Shown here: positions 1 through 9,001 of the stretch, piece by piece
Position numbering within the stretch: position 1 is the stretch's first letter
Layout: each line of letters opens with the position of its first letter
NCBI GenBank assembly: GCA_040954595.2
Contig: CM082577.2
Location: 3,906,001-3,970,000, forward strand
DNA length: 64,000 nucleotides
Source: Balanoglossus misakiensis
Lineage: Eukaryota > Hemichordata
Direction of reading: 5' to 3'
Made by a program: the position numbers and the translations under genes
Notes under the pieces: model-generated
Database searches by the model: none
The model's input: the letters and a program-made list of their open reading frames with translations, nothing else
What the model was told of the DNA's origin: nothing

Positions 1-1654
1 CACTGACAACCGAAGTACACAGAACCTTTAGTCAAATCCGCGAAAGAAAGATGATCGTGTATATATGGACCTCTGGCCAAAAGACCAAGAGGCTAGTTGA
101 GGTGTTTTATGTGACTTCTAATCAAGATATTTGCGTGGCAACTGATTCAGTTTCTCATCGAATTGAAGAAACAATCGTGAAAAGCGCAATTGAGAAACAA
201 GAGATGACTGTAGAGCTAAGCTACGTGACATATTCGTGAGGCATCTAGCTTTACAGTATGCGTATGATGCATCTATAGGACCCATACCAATCATATTCAA
301 CGGGTGACTTTGCACTGGAGGGGAGATCACAAGCTAATCCGTGACTCGATCCTGGTGTCAATCCATCACTGATTCCGACAGCTGCATATCCTTTTGGCCT
401 AATCGTTTAAAAATCCAGTTATTTATAGTTGAACACCCAAGAATTACTATCTTTGTTATCCAATCTTCGCACGCACTCGAGGTAACTGTGTTTACTTTCA
501 AGAAGAGTTGCTGTAACTTGGATATGTTGTCATGATTTTCTGATTTACGTCGATGGTAATCCTTCAAATCTCACATCTCACATATTTTGTGTGTGTGACA
601 CTCCTGTTCATTTTGCAATTTTTTCGCTTAATACAAAAATGAATATATCGAGCACAGATACATAGGACTTATTACTTACACTAAATTAAAACAGTTGTCC
701 TATGATTTATGCCACTCTATGCAAAAAGCAAATGTCACTCAATCGTAGAAATTGATTACTCGGATACGATAATTCCTCGTAATTATAACTCACAAAGCCT
801 TAATTGAAATAATCACCAGTTTCAAAATCTCATCTTTCGCTCATAAATGCTTGAAACCCATTATTACTTTTATCGCACCTGTGTCGGTCGATCTAACGGA
901 CCATCAAAAATCCATTATAGCGCAGCTGAGACGATGGAATGTCATAACGCAATGCTCACTGACAGTAATTGCACAATATCTAAATGAAAATCACACGTCA
1001 AAGATATTTATTCTCCATCGACTTGAATGCCACACCAAATGAGTCTTAATTAATTCCCAGAAGACAAAAAGGTTGGGGAAAAATTTCGAACTTATCAATT
1101 TTAGTTGGTTTAATATAGACGTGAGAAATTGGCAATCAATGACGTGAATTTACAGTCAGTTCGATGCTACTGTATTATAAATCCTGATGGAAGTCCCAAA
1201 TCGTTGCCCATAATTTGCTGAAGTAAGCTTCTAAGTCAGTTTTTCTTTCAATTTCATACAAAACTAAGGGGTCCATACATGTGCAATTGCCTGATATTTT
1301 CTTACTTTGTCTGATATCCGTATACATTTCATTAAACTCGACAGAGCAGATTACCCAGCCAAGCCATGGGAACGATTTAGATTTAATTCAATTTCTGGCG
1401 AATTAAGCAACTATATTGTTACATTAAGGCAATATAAGGCCACCGGTATCTATCGGCCTATCTCCTCAGGATTCCAATTTACCTTAAACAAACATGGAGA
1501 GCCAAGTTCCTGATAATATAAGCTTATCACGAGGGAATTTGCACTTTACAGGTTAAATTCATTTTTAGATTCACATTTTAACATTTTATATGGGCGGGAC
1601 ACCTACTATAAAACTCACTATACGTTTTTCTCTCTCTCTCTTTTCTTCCTTCAG
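1..1654. other. Non-coding sequence upstream of the first visible exon of receptor gene A
   Basis: No exon is supported here. The first visible exon of gene A opens at 1655 with a phase-0 acceptor after a polypyrimidine tract (about 1627-1652), so this stretch is best read as the end of gene A's first intron. The paralogue B has a signal peptide and the first half of the amino-terminal domain in one 534-nt exon. Nothing resembling it is seen in any frame of 1-1654, so the homologous exon probably lies before the window. Short open frames (for example 1307-1513) match nothing I recognise. Confidence 0.6.
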
Positions 1655-2347
1655 AATCCAAAGTCAATAGCAGATATTTCACACTTACAAGCATCCTTAG
1701 AAGATACATGCAAAGTAATGCTTAAATTTCTGGAACACTTCGGATGGCGATACGCCACGCTTATTATTGGCACTGATCCTATTTCTTTGGAGTTCGCAAT
1801 TGCCATGAAATATGTCATTCAAACTGAATTCAATTTAACAAAAGTTGTTGTGGACTCTGTAGACTTTCACACAGACATAGACAGCCATGTTGCCAGCCTG
1901 TACAATGGAGACAGCGCTATTTTCCTGGTGTACACGAACTTCGTCAACGCCAAACTACTCTTCCAAGCGGCGGAGAAACACAAACTTCTCGGAGAAGGAT
2001 TTGTGTGGATTACGGCAGGGGCAGTTATGGACGACACGGACGTTCTTTCTGAGCATTTCCCCGGGGGATTCTTGGGCGTAAAGCACAGGAACCCAGACTA
2101 TGACGTGATCAGAAAGATCAGGGATGCCGCCAGTGTGTACGAGGCGGCCATTTTGGATTATGCAAATAAGGGCAATGACGTTTCACAGCTGCAAGCGCCA
2201 GGGTGCGAACGGAATGACGTCTTTCAGGAAATTGTAAACGTTTCACTTGTCCCTTATCTGACCCGCCAAGTTTTAAACAGAAATGGTCGACTTTTTAGTC
2301 CTAAATATACCATTGTTAATATTGACATGAATTCAAACATGAAGCAG
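1655..2347 (+). CDS. Gene A exon a: second half of the amino-terminal (ATD) domain
   Basis: 693 nt, 231 codons, phase 0 at both ends; acceptor tcag at 1651-1654, donor gtgagt at 2348. Encodes a periplasmic-binding-protein-like fold segment with FLEHFGWRYATLII near the start, where NMDA ATDs have the 'F..F.W....VI' strand, and FVWITAG, equivalent to the 'Y.WI' strand. Aligns end to end with gene B exon 2 (240 codons, same phases). The first Met at 1718 is internal, not a translation start. Confidence 0.9.
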
Positions 2348-5300
2348 GTGAGTTGGAATCATTTTGCATAATTCTATTCATTGGAGGATAAGTTTCAGAT
2401 GAGCATATATTGAATATTTTAGCAATTAGTTCAATTTTCGAGATTCTTACGAGACATACAAAAACGAGGCTGAGGATGAGCATGTACTGTGCACACTGAC
2501 TGAGAGTAAGCATTCGGTGACTGATAAGTGTATTATTATCCATACACTTTATTGTTCCATGACGCCCCCCGTGGTCCAAGCTGCTTTCACTATCACTCAG
2601 TGAACAACCCGCCATGTGTTGTTCACCCTCAGCCTCGTTTTGAACTATTCTCACGCCCTGTTCGAGAATCTCTCCGGATCTTGAAAACTTACCTGTCATT
2701 TTTAAGTTTATGGCGCTGGAACTACTGTAAAACACTTTATTTCTCGTGAGTTGAAATTTTCGCAATATCGAGAGAGGCCACCGTGTTGCGAGTATTAATT
2801 TTCGCGTTGTCTTATTTCATTCACTGCACCGTTATCTTTAAAAAAAATGTACGCAACTTTTTATTTTCATGCTATTTTGGCTCTCGCGTGTTTGGTGAAA
2901 ATTTATTGCTCGCGAAAATAAAGTGTTTTACAATATATTCTCGTATTCAAGGTTTACAGTCGACAACATAACTTCTTAGTGTGGCACTTCTTAAGATTCG
3001 TACTTCCTTTCCTTAATTTGTTTTTTTCGAAGGTTGGAACCTGGCAAAACAATGAGATTCATGTGGAACACATTACCTGGCTAGGAAATTACCAGCTGAT
3101 GGGCCACGGGAATGGTCACGACGCTCTGCAGCAAAGGTTGCGAATCGTTACCGTAGAAGAAATGCCGTTCATCAACGCTCTGCCCCTCGGCGACAATGTA
3201 TACGAGAGCCAGTGTTCCACCGGTGTCCTCTGCAAGAAGGAGGGTGAAAATGGGTGAGTGACGGGTCGCAAGCATTTGCGTTGTTCTCACGCAGACAGAA
3301 AAAGATGAAAATCAATACAAGTCAGTTATCGCAACTCGTAACGGTGCAGCCTCGTAAGTTTACAAGGTTGTCACCAAAATGTGGTGATGACGTCTATGTA
3401 TAAACACAGCGTTAGTAGAGATTTGCATATCATGGCTGCCTAGTCGGATGCCTCCGCACATACCCTATTTTTTCTTCAAGAATACTGCGTATATAGCACT
3501 CCGGTTGTAAATATTTTGGCGTAACGTCATTGCGGTTCGCAGAAACTGACTTTTAGCCGTATGGTACGAAAACTAAAACGGCCGAAGTCCTCGACAAGCT
3601 CCTATCAATCCTATTTTGAAATGAAAAAAAAAACAATAAAAAAAAAAAACAGCGTTAGTATGTTCTCGTTTGCTTGACAATACACACTACTACTTATATC
3701 TTGCTTTTGTAGTGTATTTTGCTGTGGTGGCTATGCCATCGACCTGTTGAAAGAACTGAAGCGTAGAGTCGACTTCGAGTACGACCTCTTTGTGATGAAG
3801 AATTACGGCAGGTTCATCATGGAGAGCCGGCAGTGGAACGGAGTTGTGGGAGACCTGGTTTACGGGAAGGCAGATATGGTGGTTGGCGGCCTGAAGCTGT
3901 CATCGGAGAGGCAGAGGGTCATAGACTATTCCGTTCCGTTCATGGCGAGCGGCGTTTCGGTTATCGTGGAGCAGTCACGTGGGAAGACTCCCGCAAGAGC
4001 CGTTTGGGGTAAGTTTGTTGGGCATCGAATGCGTGTAGTTTAACGCGTACATACACTTGCAGGTTTGTCATTAGGTAGACTGAAAGATTCAGTCAAGTGC
4101 TACCCTTGCAAAATTCCAATAAAAACGATTGGCTAGCTGCACTCGAGCAAACTCGACAAGGGTAATCAACAAGTTTTGTTCGTGTGAGTTGGGTCGTGGA
4201 ATTTGTGGTGATTGCGGTTGCTTTTGGGAAAACAAGACAAGTGGAGGGGGTGGACAAAATGACACAAAGACACCTTAAATTCAATGAAAGAAAATATAAT
4301 GAACAGTAATCCTATCAAAATTCAAAATGTACCGGTCCAGCTATGAGTCACTGCACAGTTCAACAGTATAGAAACGAATGTGAAGCGAAATCGAGTTTCG
4401 ACGTTGAGGGCGCTATCCAACAAGCAACAGTCGCGTCGATCCGCTTCTAAAATCCAACGAAGAGTTTCTCCCTCTTTCAATGAGAATAACTTTACTGTCC
4501 AAAATTCGCTTATCGAGAACGCTCTGATTGCCTTTGAACATGAAGTGAAGCTCGAAGACAAAGCGATGATCATTTCCGTGAATGACAAATCGACTAAAGG
4601 GTCGAGTGTTCCCGCTCGTAATTGATTCGTTCAAAGTTTTCGATGTTGGGGGTTAAATTATGCGACTCGAATTTGCATTGAACACGCTCGAAGAAACTTG
4701 AATGGCCGTAAAATTTATCAAATCCAGTCCGATTTCTACACGACTAGCGTTAATGGAATCGTACTTACATCAGCTTTCAGTTCGTGACGCATCAACGTTG
4801 AGAATCCTGCGCGAGTATCCGTTAGTCGTTGGATCTCGGCGATCGGTGTGTCTCAGCAATCAGCGTGACCGTTAACGGTTCGTTTAGGTTCAGCAGACCT
4901 GTCGTTCGAAATAGTCGATGAAATGCTTCTCACGTCGGGATTTCTGGAAGAAAAGTTCAAATAATGTTAGTATAACATCCGGCTCTCCTCGATTTCCATT
5001 TAAGATGCAATTTCATCGCATAATTCTGCCGATGGTTAGGATTTTTGTGGAGACTCCACTCACATCAAGTCAACCGGACAACGGCCATATTAAAAAAGGC
5101 CAATTTCACTAATCACTAGTTCCTCGCCGTATTACACCCGCCAAACTTTTGGCGAATACATGCGAGACTGCAGAGACGGAGCGAATTCAACCATTCCAGA
5201 AGCAAATATTCCATCAATAACAATGAAAGAGCTTTCATACAGAAACATCGCACCTTGAAATCCAATACCTCATAAGAAATACAGTCAACACCAGCGGACT

Positions 5301-8300
5301 ACTTCAATTGCGTAGTCACAATAAAAGTTCAAGTCGGTAATTAGAAGTGTATCAAATATACGATATACGTGGGGTCATTCCACTACGCTGTGAGGGGTGC
5401 AAATTTAATGATATATATACAAGCACTTCTCCGATTGCGGATCATCGGTGCGCCCTCGCGTGACTGAAACTTCCAGTCTTGCCACTCAAGATTTACACCA
5501 CGAACTGCAGGTGTTTTTGTTACGTGTGCACATGTAAATACATACGCACAATGTTTTCATTTAATTAACAGCAAAGGAACCCAGCACTGGATAGGCCTGT
5601 TATCAAGAAATAGCTGTAAATTCAGCGCCACGTGTACTTTGGCGCGAGTCAGTTGCTGCTACTGTTTGAACTACTGAATCACAACAGCATTTTTCCAAAA
5701 ATGATCCCATATGAACATCTCATTTACTACTTTGATACCCCAGTAAATAAAAGCCTGTGTACAATTCGGTGAAAATTTCGCTTAATTCTTTATTTGTATA
5801 TTTTATTCAGATCCATTTAACTTTTTAGTGTGGATAATGGCCCTTGTAGTGTTCCTTGGTATTACCAGCCTCATCGTGTTTTTCTTTGAATGGTACAGTC
5901 CAACTGGATATGCACGAAAATATACGGAGCCAAAAGGTAGGTGTATCATCAGCCATGTAGCAAATATAAATAAAGCTTTCCAAATGTGCTTGCTCGTTCT
6001 TGTGGTTTCCAATGGCCAAACATAGCGTTGCAACGCTAACTTTGATTAAACTTTGACTCAAGTCATAGCACACGATTTGTTACGTGTGCACATGTATATA
6101 CATATGCGCACAATGTTTTCATATAATTAACAACAAAGGAACCCAGCACTGGATAGGCCTGTTACCACACGATTTTTATGAAATTTTCTCTCTTTTTTAT
6201 ACTTCAACAAGGCTCCAATTTCACGGTGGAAGATTCCATATGGATGACCTGGGCCTTGGTGTTCAACAACTCTCTTCCACACCGCGTTCCAAAAAGCCTG
6301 TCCGGCAAATTCATGGCGACCGTGTGGGCATTTTACTCGCTGGTTTTCATCGCCCTCTACACTGCCAATTTGACAGCTCACATGATTAAGGTGGAAACCA
6401 AATTACCGATAAAGGGATTTATGGACTCAAAGGTGGGTAATGGAGAGGTAATTTCACGAGCGAAGACACTTTTTGTTATTTCATTCCATATATCTTAACC
6501 CCTTTGTTAACTCTCCTTGTCTCCTCTCAGATACAAAACCCGTATTCGGCCAACTCGCCCATCAAATACGCCACGGTCAAGAACACGAACACCGAAAGTC
6601 TCATCGCCTCATTCAATACCAGGATGCATAGTTACATGCAGCCGTTCATGGTAACGTCTGCTAAGGAGGGGATAGAGGATTTAGACGAAGGGTAAGAATA
6701 CTTGCGTTTTCTGCCACAAGAGGGAGCTCGAGGGTTTATTGGCTTCATACGCCACCCTCATCGTATTGCTACCCTAACTCTCCGATTCATAAAAAATTAA
6801 AGATAGACCTACTAAACTTTATTTTACGTTTCCATTTTTTAAAGAAAACTTGATGTTTTTATCTACGACGCCATGGTGGCTGAGTACCTTAGCAGTCGCG
6901 ACCACCAGTGCGATCTCATCACAGTCGACAGTGCATTCGCTATGACGGGCTATGCAGTGGCGTTTACCAGAGGATCGCCGTGGAGGCCTAAAATCGACGA
7001 AGCCCTCTTAGAGTTTATTGATAACGGTGGGTTGTTTATTGTACAGGTTTTGGTAAAACTCTAACACGTCGCAATATAATCCATCTGGTTTACTGGTATA
7101 TTTATTTAAATTCCATGTAGGATTCCTCAATACATTGCGAGCAAAATGGTTCAATTTGGATGCCTGCTTGAAAAGGGAATCGGCTACCAAGCGAACTGAT
7201 CATCTTGGGCCGGACAACGTTTCGGGAGCCTTCTTCTTTCTCGGCGGCGGGTTGGCGGCCAGCGTGTTCGTCATACTCGGCGAGTTCTTTCTCTACAAAT
7301 ACGCGAAGCCCTGCTTTGTGCGAGTTTTCAAAGAAAGGGAGTTGATGTCTTTGATTAGCGAGGTAAGTATTGGTAAAAGCTGTAACGCTACAGAAAGAAG
7401 CAAATGTTTCTTTCAGCTGTCAAACAATCTGGGTTAAAGACACTGACAGTGATTTGCCACTGTCGAGCGAGGCTAGGATTATTCTATGCTAGCTATTCTC
7501 TTTGAGCGCATCTGATCATCGCCATTTTTGGTTCAGAAACAGTAGATTCTGTCTGATTATCTGCGTTTTTCTAGCACATCAACTTCACAGAGTATACAGA
7601 AAGTGACAGTTTGCACGTCAGAAATTACATGCAGTGGTTTGTGATTGATATATTGAGACACGTGGCCGCAACTAATACCCATTCTCATTACCTGCTCAGA
7701 CCATAGGGAAATTATTCTACCCTAACCAATCGCTGGAGACGGTCACGTGCTGCGAGACGTGCTACCAGGAAATCTTAGTGAAGAGAGAACGTCTGGAGGA
7801 GAACAATGCGAGAATCAAAGAGCTGGAAAAGTTGCTAGGAGACGGGTAAGGTTTGGTTCAGTATCAGAGTGGACTACATTTCGCGTACTATCATCGTCGA
7901 TCGCCATTCGGCATGTAGCTTTAAAAGGGAAACGTCATTGTGACGTAATGTGTCATGATGTCAATTATTACTGAATAGCATGTAATTATGAACTCTTTAC
8001 TGGTACAAGTAGAGAGTTCATAATTGCATGTAGGCTTACATGTTTTCATCATTGTAAGTTCGGCGAGAATGTGATAGACGCTTGATGTTGACACGGTGAA
8101 TGTGATTTACTTTCAACTGAATTATTCATCCACTGGGCGGTAATCGTTTGCTTTTTGATACAGCTGATATCAACATCGCCTTTCTAACGAAGAAATATAC
8201 TCAGCGCGACCTTGCTTTTTTTTCTCAATGCAATAGTCTTGGAAATAAGGGTTGGTTCCCACGGGGACAGTATCATTGGAAATGTATGTGCCACGGTTTT

Positions 8301-9001
8301 CCCTGTCCCTTTCAGATCATGAAGATTTTTGACCAGGATCATGATAAAATGTTGACTTTAACCTTTGTGTTTGACTTTTTGATCTTTGTTCTGTTGAGTT
8401 ATTTCTACACCTTTTTAATACTGTTCAATTTGATGGTGATGGTGCTGGTTTGTTTTTTATTTGTTAACGTCGTGACATTTACGCTAACCAAGGGACAGCT
8501 AATATTGATGATGAGATCCGCTGGGAATACAGGTTGACTAACCCCAAACAAATGTATGTGATTGTGCTATGCCCGTCAATTCAATCGCATGGATTTTGAG
8601 GGCCCGGAATTTCGGAAATCTGGAAATCGCGACAACCCCCCCCCCCCCCCCCCAGTCATGATAACTACTGATAAAATGAATTTATGAAGAAAATAAACTC
8701 TTCATCGCTTTCTCCATAAGTTTTCCCTTACAAATACAAGATTCAAGTTTTCGATTAATGCTATTTTACCCATTATCAGTCCTCTAAGCCACTGCTTGCT
8801 GCTCAATGTATGCCATTGTCTTGTGTTGTTGTTTTTTGCAGCAACAATAAAGCGGAGAGCTCCAACGGACAAAGCCAGGCCGCCCCCATCTGGCACGCGT
8901 GCACCCGCGAGGCCGACAAATCCAGTAATCCAGACGAGGCCGGCACTCAAGCCATTAAACACGCGCATGCGGAACTTGTTTCGATGGAAACTACCCTTTA
9001 A
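1655..9001 (+). CDS. NMDA receptor-like ionotropic glutamate receptor subunit, gene A (5' partial, 10 exons)
   Basis: Ligand-gated cation channel subunit of the NMDA (GluN2/GluN3-like) class, expected in the neuronal plasma membrane as part of a tetramer. Exons: 1655-2347, 3033-3253, 3713-4008, 5811-5936, 6212-6432, 6531-6691, 6845-7026, 7121-7362, 7700-7845, 8842-9001. Joined, they give 815 codons with no internal stop. Order: C-terminal half of the amino-terminal domain (1-231), S1 (about 275-400), M1 (404-446), M2 pore loop with Asn-Asn, M3 (446-519), S2 (520-650), M4 (about 660-685), coiled-coil tail, C-terminal TTL (class I PDZ ligand). All introns are GT-AG. The signal peptide exon is missing from the window. 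Family signs: RIVTVEEMPF at the start of S1, the CCGGYAIDLL cysteines, WNG, SVPF, FNNS, YTAN, the S2 sequence FIYDA, and RGSPW. Oddities are Lys in the ligand-contact Thr position and an altered M3 gate. AMPA or kainate receptors are excluded by the pore Asn pair and NMDA-type cysteines. Introns other than those listed separately hold nothing recognisable. Confidence 0.93.
2721..2932. mobile_element. Foldback MITE in gene A intron
   Basis: About 210 bp bounded by near-complementary ends. The left end (2726-2746) starts tgtaaaacactttatttc and the right end (2911-2932) is its reverse complement, ending gtgttttaca. The inside contains more short AT-rich inverted pieces (ttttcgcg). There is no coding potential. 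A truncated copy in the opposite orientation lies at 46867-46927 and matches 2721-2781 closely, so this is a dispersed family. I could not define a clear target-site duplication. Confidence 0.6.
3033..3253 (+). CDS. Gene A exon b: ATD-S1 linker and start of the S1 ligand-binding segment
   Basis: 221 nt, enters phase 0 and leaves with two bases of a Gly codon; donor gtgagt at 3254. Encodes VGTWQNNEI, the 'VG.W' strand common before S1, then LRIVTVEEMPF, the conserved opening strand of the NMDA ligand-binding domain, and two cysteines (QCSTGVLC) in the S1 disulphide loop typical of GluN1/GluN2 subunits. Confidence 0.92.
3254..3712 (+). other. Gene A intron between exons b and c
   Basis: 459 bp, GT-AG, phase 2. 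Contains A-rich runs around 3626-3650. No further structure is seen. Confidence 0.8.
3713..4008 (+). CDS. Gene A exon c: main S1 segment of the ligand-binding domain
   Basis: 296 nt. Encodes FCCGGYAIDLLKEL, then WNGVVGDLVYGKADM, and the ligand-contacting stretch GGLKLSSERQRVIDYSVPF. The Arg that binds the ligand alpha-carboxyl in all iGluRs is present (codon 3909-3911). The residue equal to GluN2A Thr513 is Lys (codon 3894-3896) and that equal to Ser511 is Gly. Tyr occupies the aromatic/His position at YGRF. Donor gtaagt at 4009. Confidence 0.95.
4009..5810 (+). other. Gene A intron between S1 and M1 exons
   Basis: 1802 bp, GT-AG, phase 1. Several open frames of 60-90 codons occur (for example around 4380-4630) but none resembles a known protein or has matching splice sites. 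The copy at 5516-5602 of the 87-bp duplication is the only clear structure. Confidence 0.7.
5516..5602 (+). repeat. 87-bp direct repeat, copy 1 (upstream of M1 exon)
   Basis: Runs from tttgttacgtgtgcacatg to ggataggcctgtta and recurs at 6076-6164 with only scattered substitutions and short indels. The two copies are about 560 bp apart and flank the M1 exon. They share no terminal inverted repeats, so they look like a segmental duplication or two insertions of a short repeat. Confidence 0.8.
5811..5936 (+). CDS. Gene A exon d: M1 transmembrane helix
   Basis: 126 nt, phase 1 in and phase 1 out; acceptor ttattcag, donor gtaggt. Encodes the pre-M1 helix DPFNF, a hydrophobic helix of about 20 residues (VWIMALVVFLGITSLIVFFF), then EWYSPTGY, matching the M1 exit of GluN2 subunits ('FEYFSPVGYNR' type). 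It is the smallest coding exon. Its flanking introns carry an 87-bp direct duplication listed separately. Confidence 0.93.
6076..6164 (+). repeat. 87-bp direct repeat, copy 2 (downstream of M1 exon)
   Basis: Second copy of the repeat at 5516-5602, in the 275-bp intron between the M1 and M2/M3 exons. It makes up about a third of that intron and ends 47 bp before the next acceptor. Confidence 0.8.
6212..6432 (+). CDS. Gene A exon e: M2 pore loop and M3 gating helix
   Basis: 221 nt, the same length and phase as gene B exon 6. Encodes WMTWALVFNNSLP, where the two Asn (codons 6265-6270) sit at the N and N+1 sites of GluN2 subunits, and M3 ending LYTANLTAHMI (6355-6387). The near-invariant iGluR gate motif SYTANLAAF is changed at its first, seventh and ninth positions (S to L, A to T, F to H). 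The lurcher-position Ala (eighth) is kept. Confidence 0.95.
6531..6691 (+). CDS. Gene A exon f: first part of S2
   Basis: 161 nt, same length and phase as gene B exon 7. Encodes YATVKNTNTESL, equivalent to the GluN2 'FGTVPNGST' loop. The Ser-Thr pair that contacts glutamate in GluN2A (Ser689, Thr690) reads Asn-Thr here (codons 6588-6593). The MHSYMQPF stretch matches the NMDA 'MH.YM' helix. Confidence 0.92.
6845..7026 (+). CDS. Gene A exon g: core of S2
   Basis: 182 nt, same length and phase as gene B exon 8. Encodes KLDVFIYDAMVAEYL, in which the Tyr-Asp pair corresponds to GluN2A Tyr730-Asp731, the Asp binding the ligand amino group. It then reads QCDLITV (first Cys of the conserved S2 disulphide), MTGYAVAF and RGSPW, as in GluN2 'KGSPWK'. 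I place the donor at 7027 (gtgggt). The later gt at 7046 would put a stop soon after and break phase with the next exon. Confidence 0.93.
7121..7362 (+). CDS. Gene A exon h: end of S2 and M4 helix
   Basis: 242 nt, ends phase 0; acceptor ccatgtag, donor gtaagt. Encodes GFLNTLRAKWFNLDAC, the 'L...W....C' end of S2 with the second disulphide Cys. A polar linker to NVSGAFFFLGGGLAASVFVILGEF follows, the M4 helix entered by the 'F.GAF..L' pattern of NMDA subunits. The exon closes with ELMSLISE, a juxtamembrane sequence nearly shared with gene B (FLTLISE). Confidence 0.92.
7700..7845 (+). CDS. Gene A exon i: cytoplasmic coiled-coil tail
   Basis: 146 nt, phase 0 in and phase 2 out; donor gtaagg. Encodes a Cys cluster (CCETC) and then a charged heptad-rich helix ending RIKELEKLLGDG, predicted by eye as a short coiled coil. 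Gene B has an equivalent exon of 152 nt with the same phases and the same character but low identity, which supports a real exon rather than chance. Confidence 0.85.
7846..8841 (+). other. Last intron of gene A
   Basis: 996 bp, GT-AG, phase 2. Contains the hairpin at 7979-8030 and a C18 homopolymer at 8636-8653. A 129-codon open frame (8148-8537) is very hydrophobic and unsupported; see the rejected items. Confidence 0.7.
7979..8030. repeat. Inverted repeat with 18-bp arms in last intron of gene A
   Basis: Arms 7979-7996 and 8013-8030 (catgtaattatgaactct and its complement) differ at one position and enclose a 16-nt loop. No other feature is attached to it. Confidence 0.7.
8842..9001 (+). 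CDS. Gene A exon j: C-terminus with PDZ ligand TTL
   Basis: Acceptor ttttttgcag at 8832-8841; 52 codons after a split Gly, then TAA at 8999-9001. Hydrophilic tail ending SMETTL, where T-T-L fits the class I PDZ ligand S/T-x-hydrophobic. Length (53 residues) closely matches gene B's last exon (52). A different frame over the same bases stays open to 9092, but using it would need another acceptor and would lose the PDZ end. Confidence 0.8.

Noticed and set aside
2316-2765. 149-codon minus-strand open frame overlapping gene A
   Set aside because: Overlaps the end of a secure coding exon and runs into the foldback MITE; a shadow frame.
7027-7063. Extension of gene A exon g to the donor at 7046
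   Set aside because: Breaks phase with exon h and disagrees with gene B's 182-nt exon; the donor at 7027 restores both.
8148-8537. 129-codon hydrophobic open frame in the last intron of gene A
   Set aside because: No ATG at its start, no match to NMDA tail or any family I know, nothing like it in gene B's matching intron, and the exon-i donor and exon-j acceptor already join in frame.
1655-9001. AMPA, kainate or delta receptor identity for gene A
   Set aside because: The pore has FNNS rather than Q/R-site QQG, and NMDA-type S1/S2 cysteines and GSPW are present.
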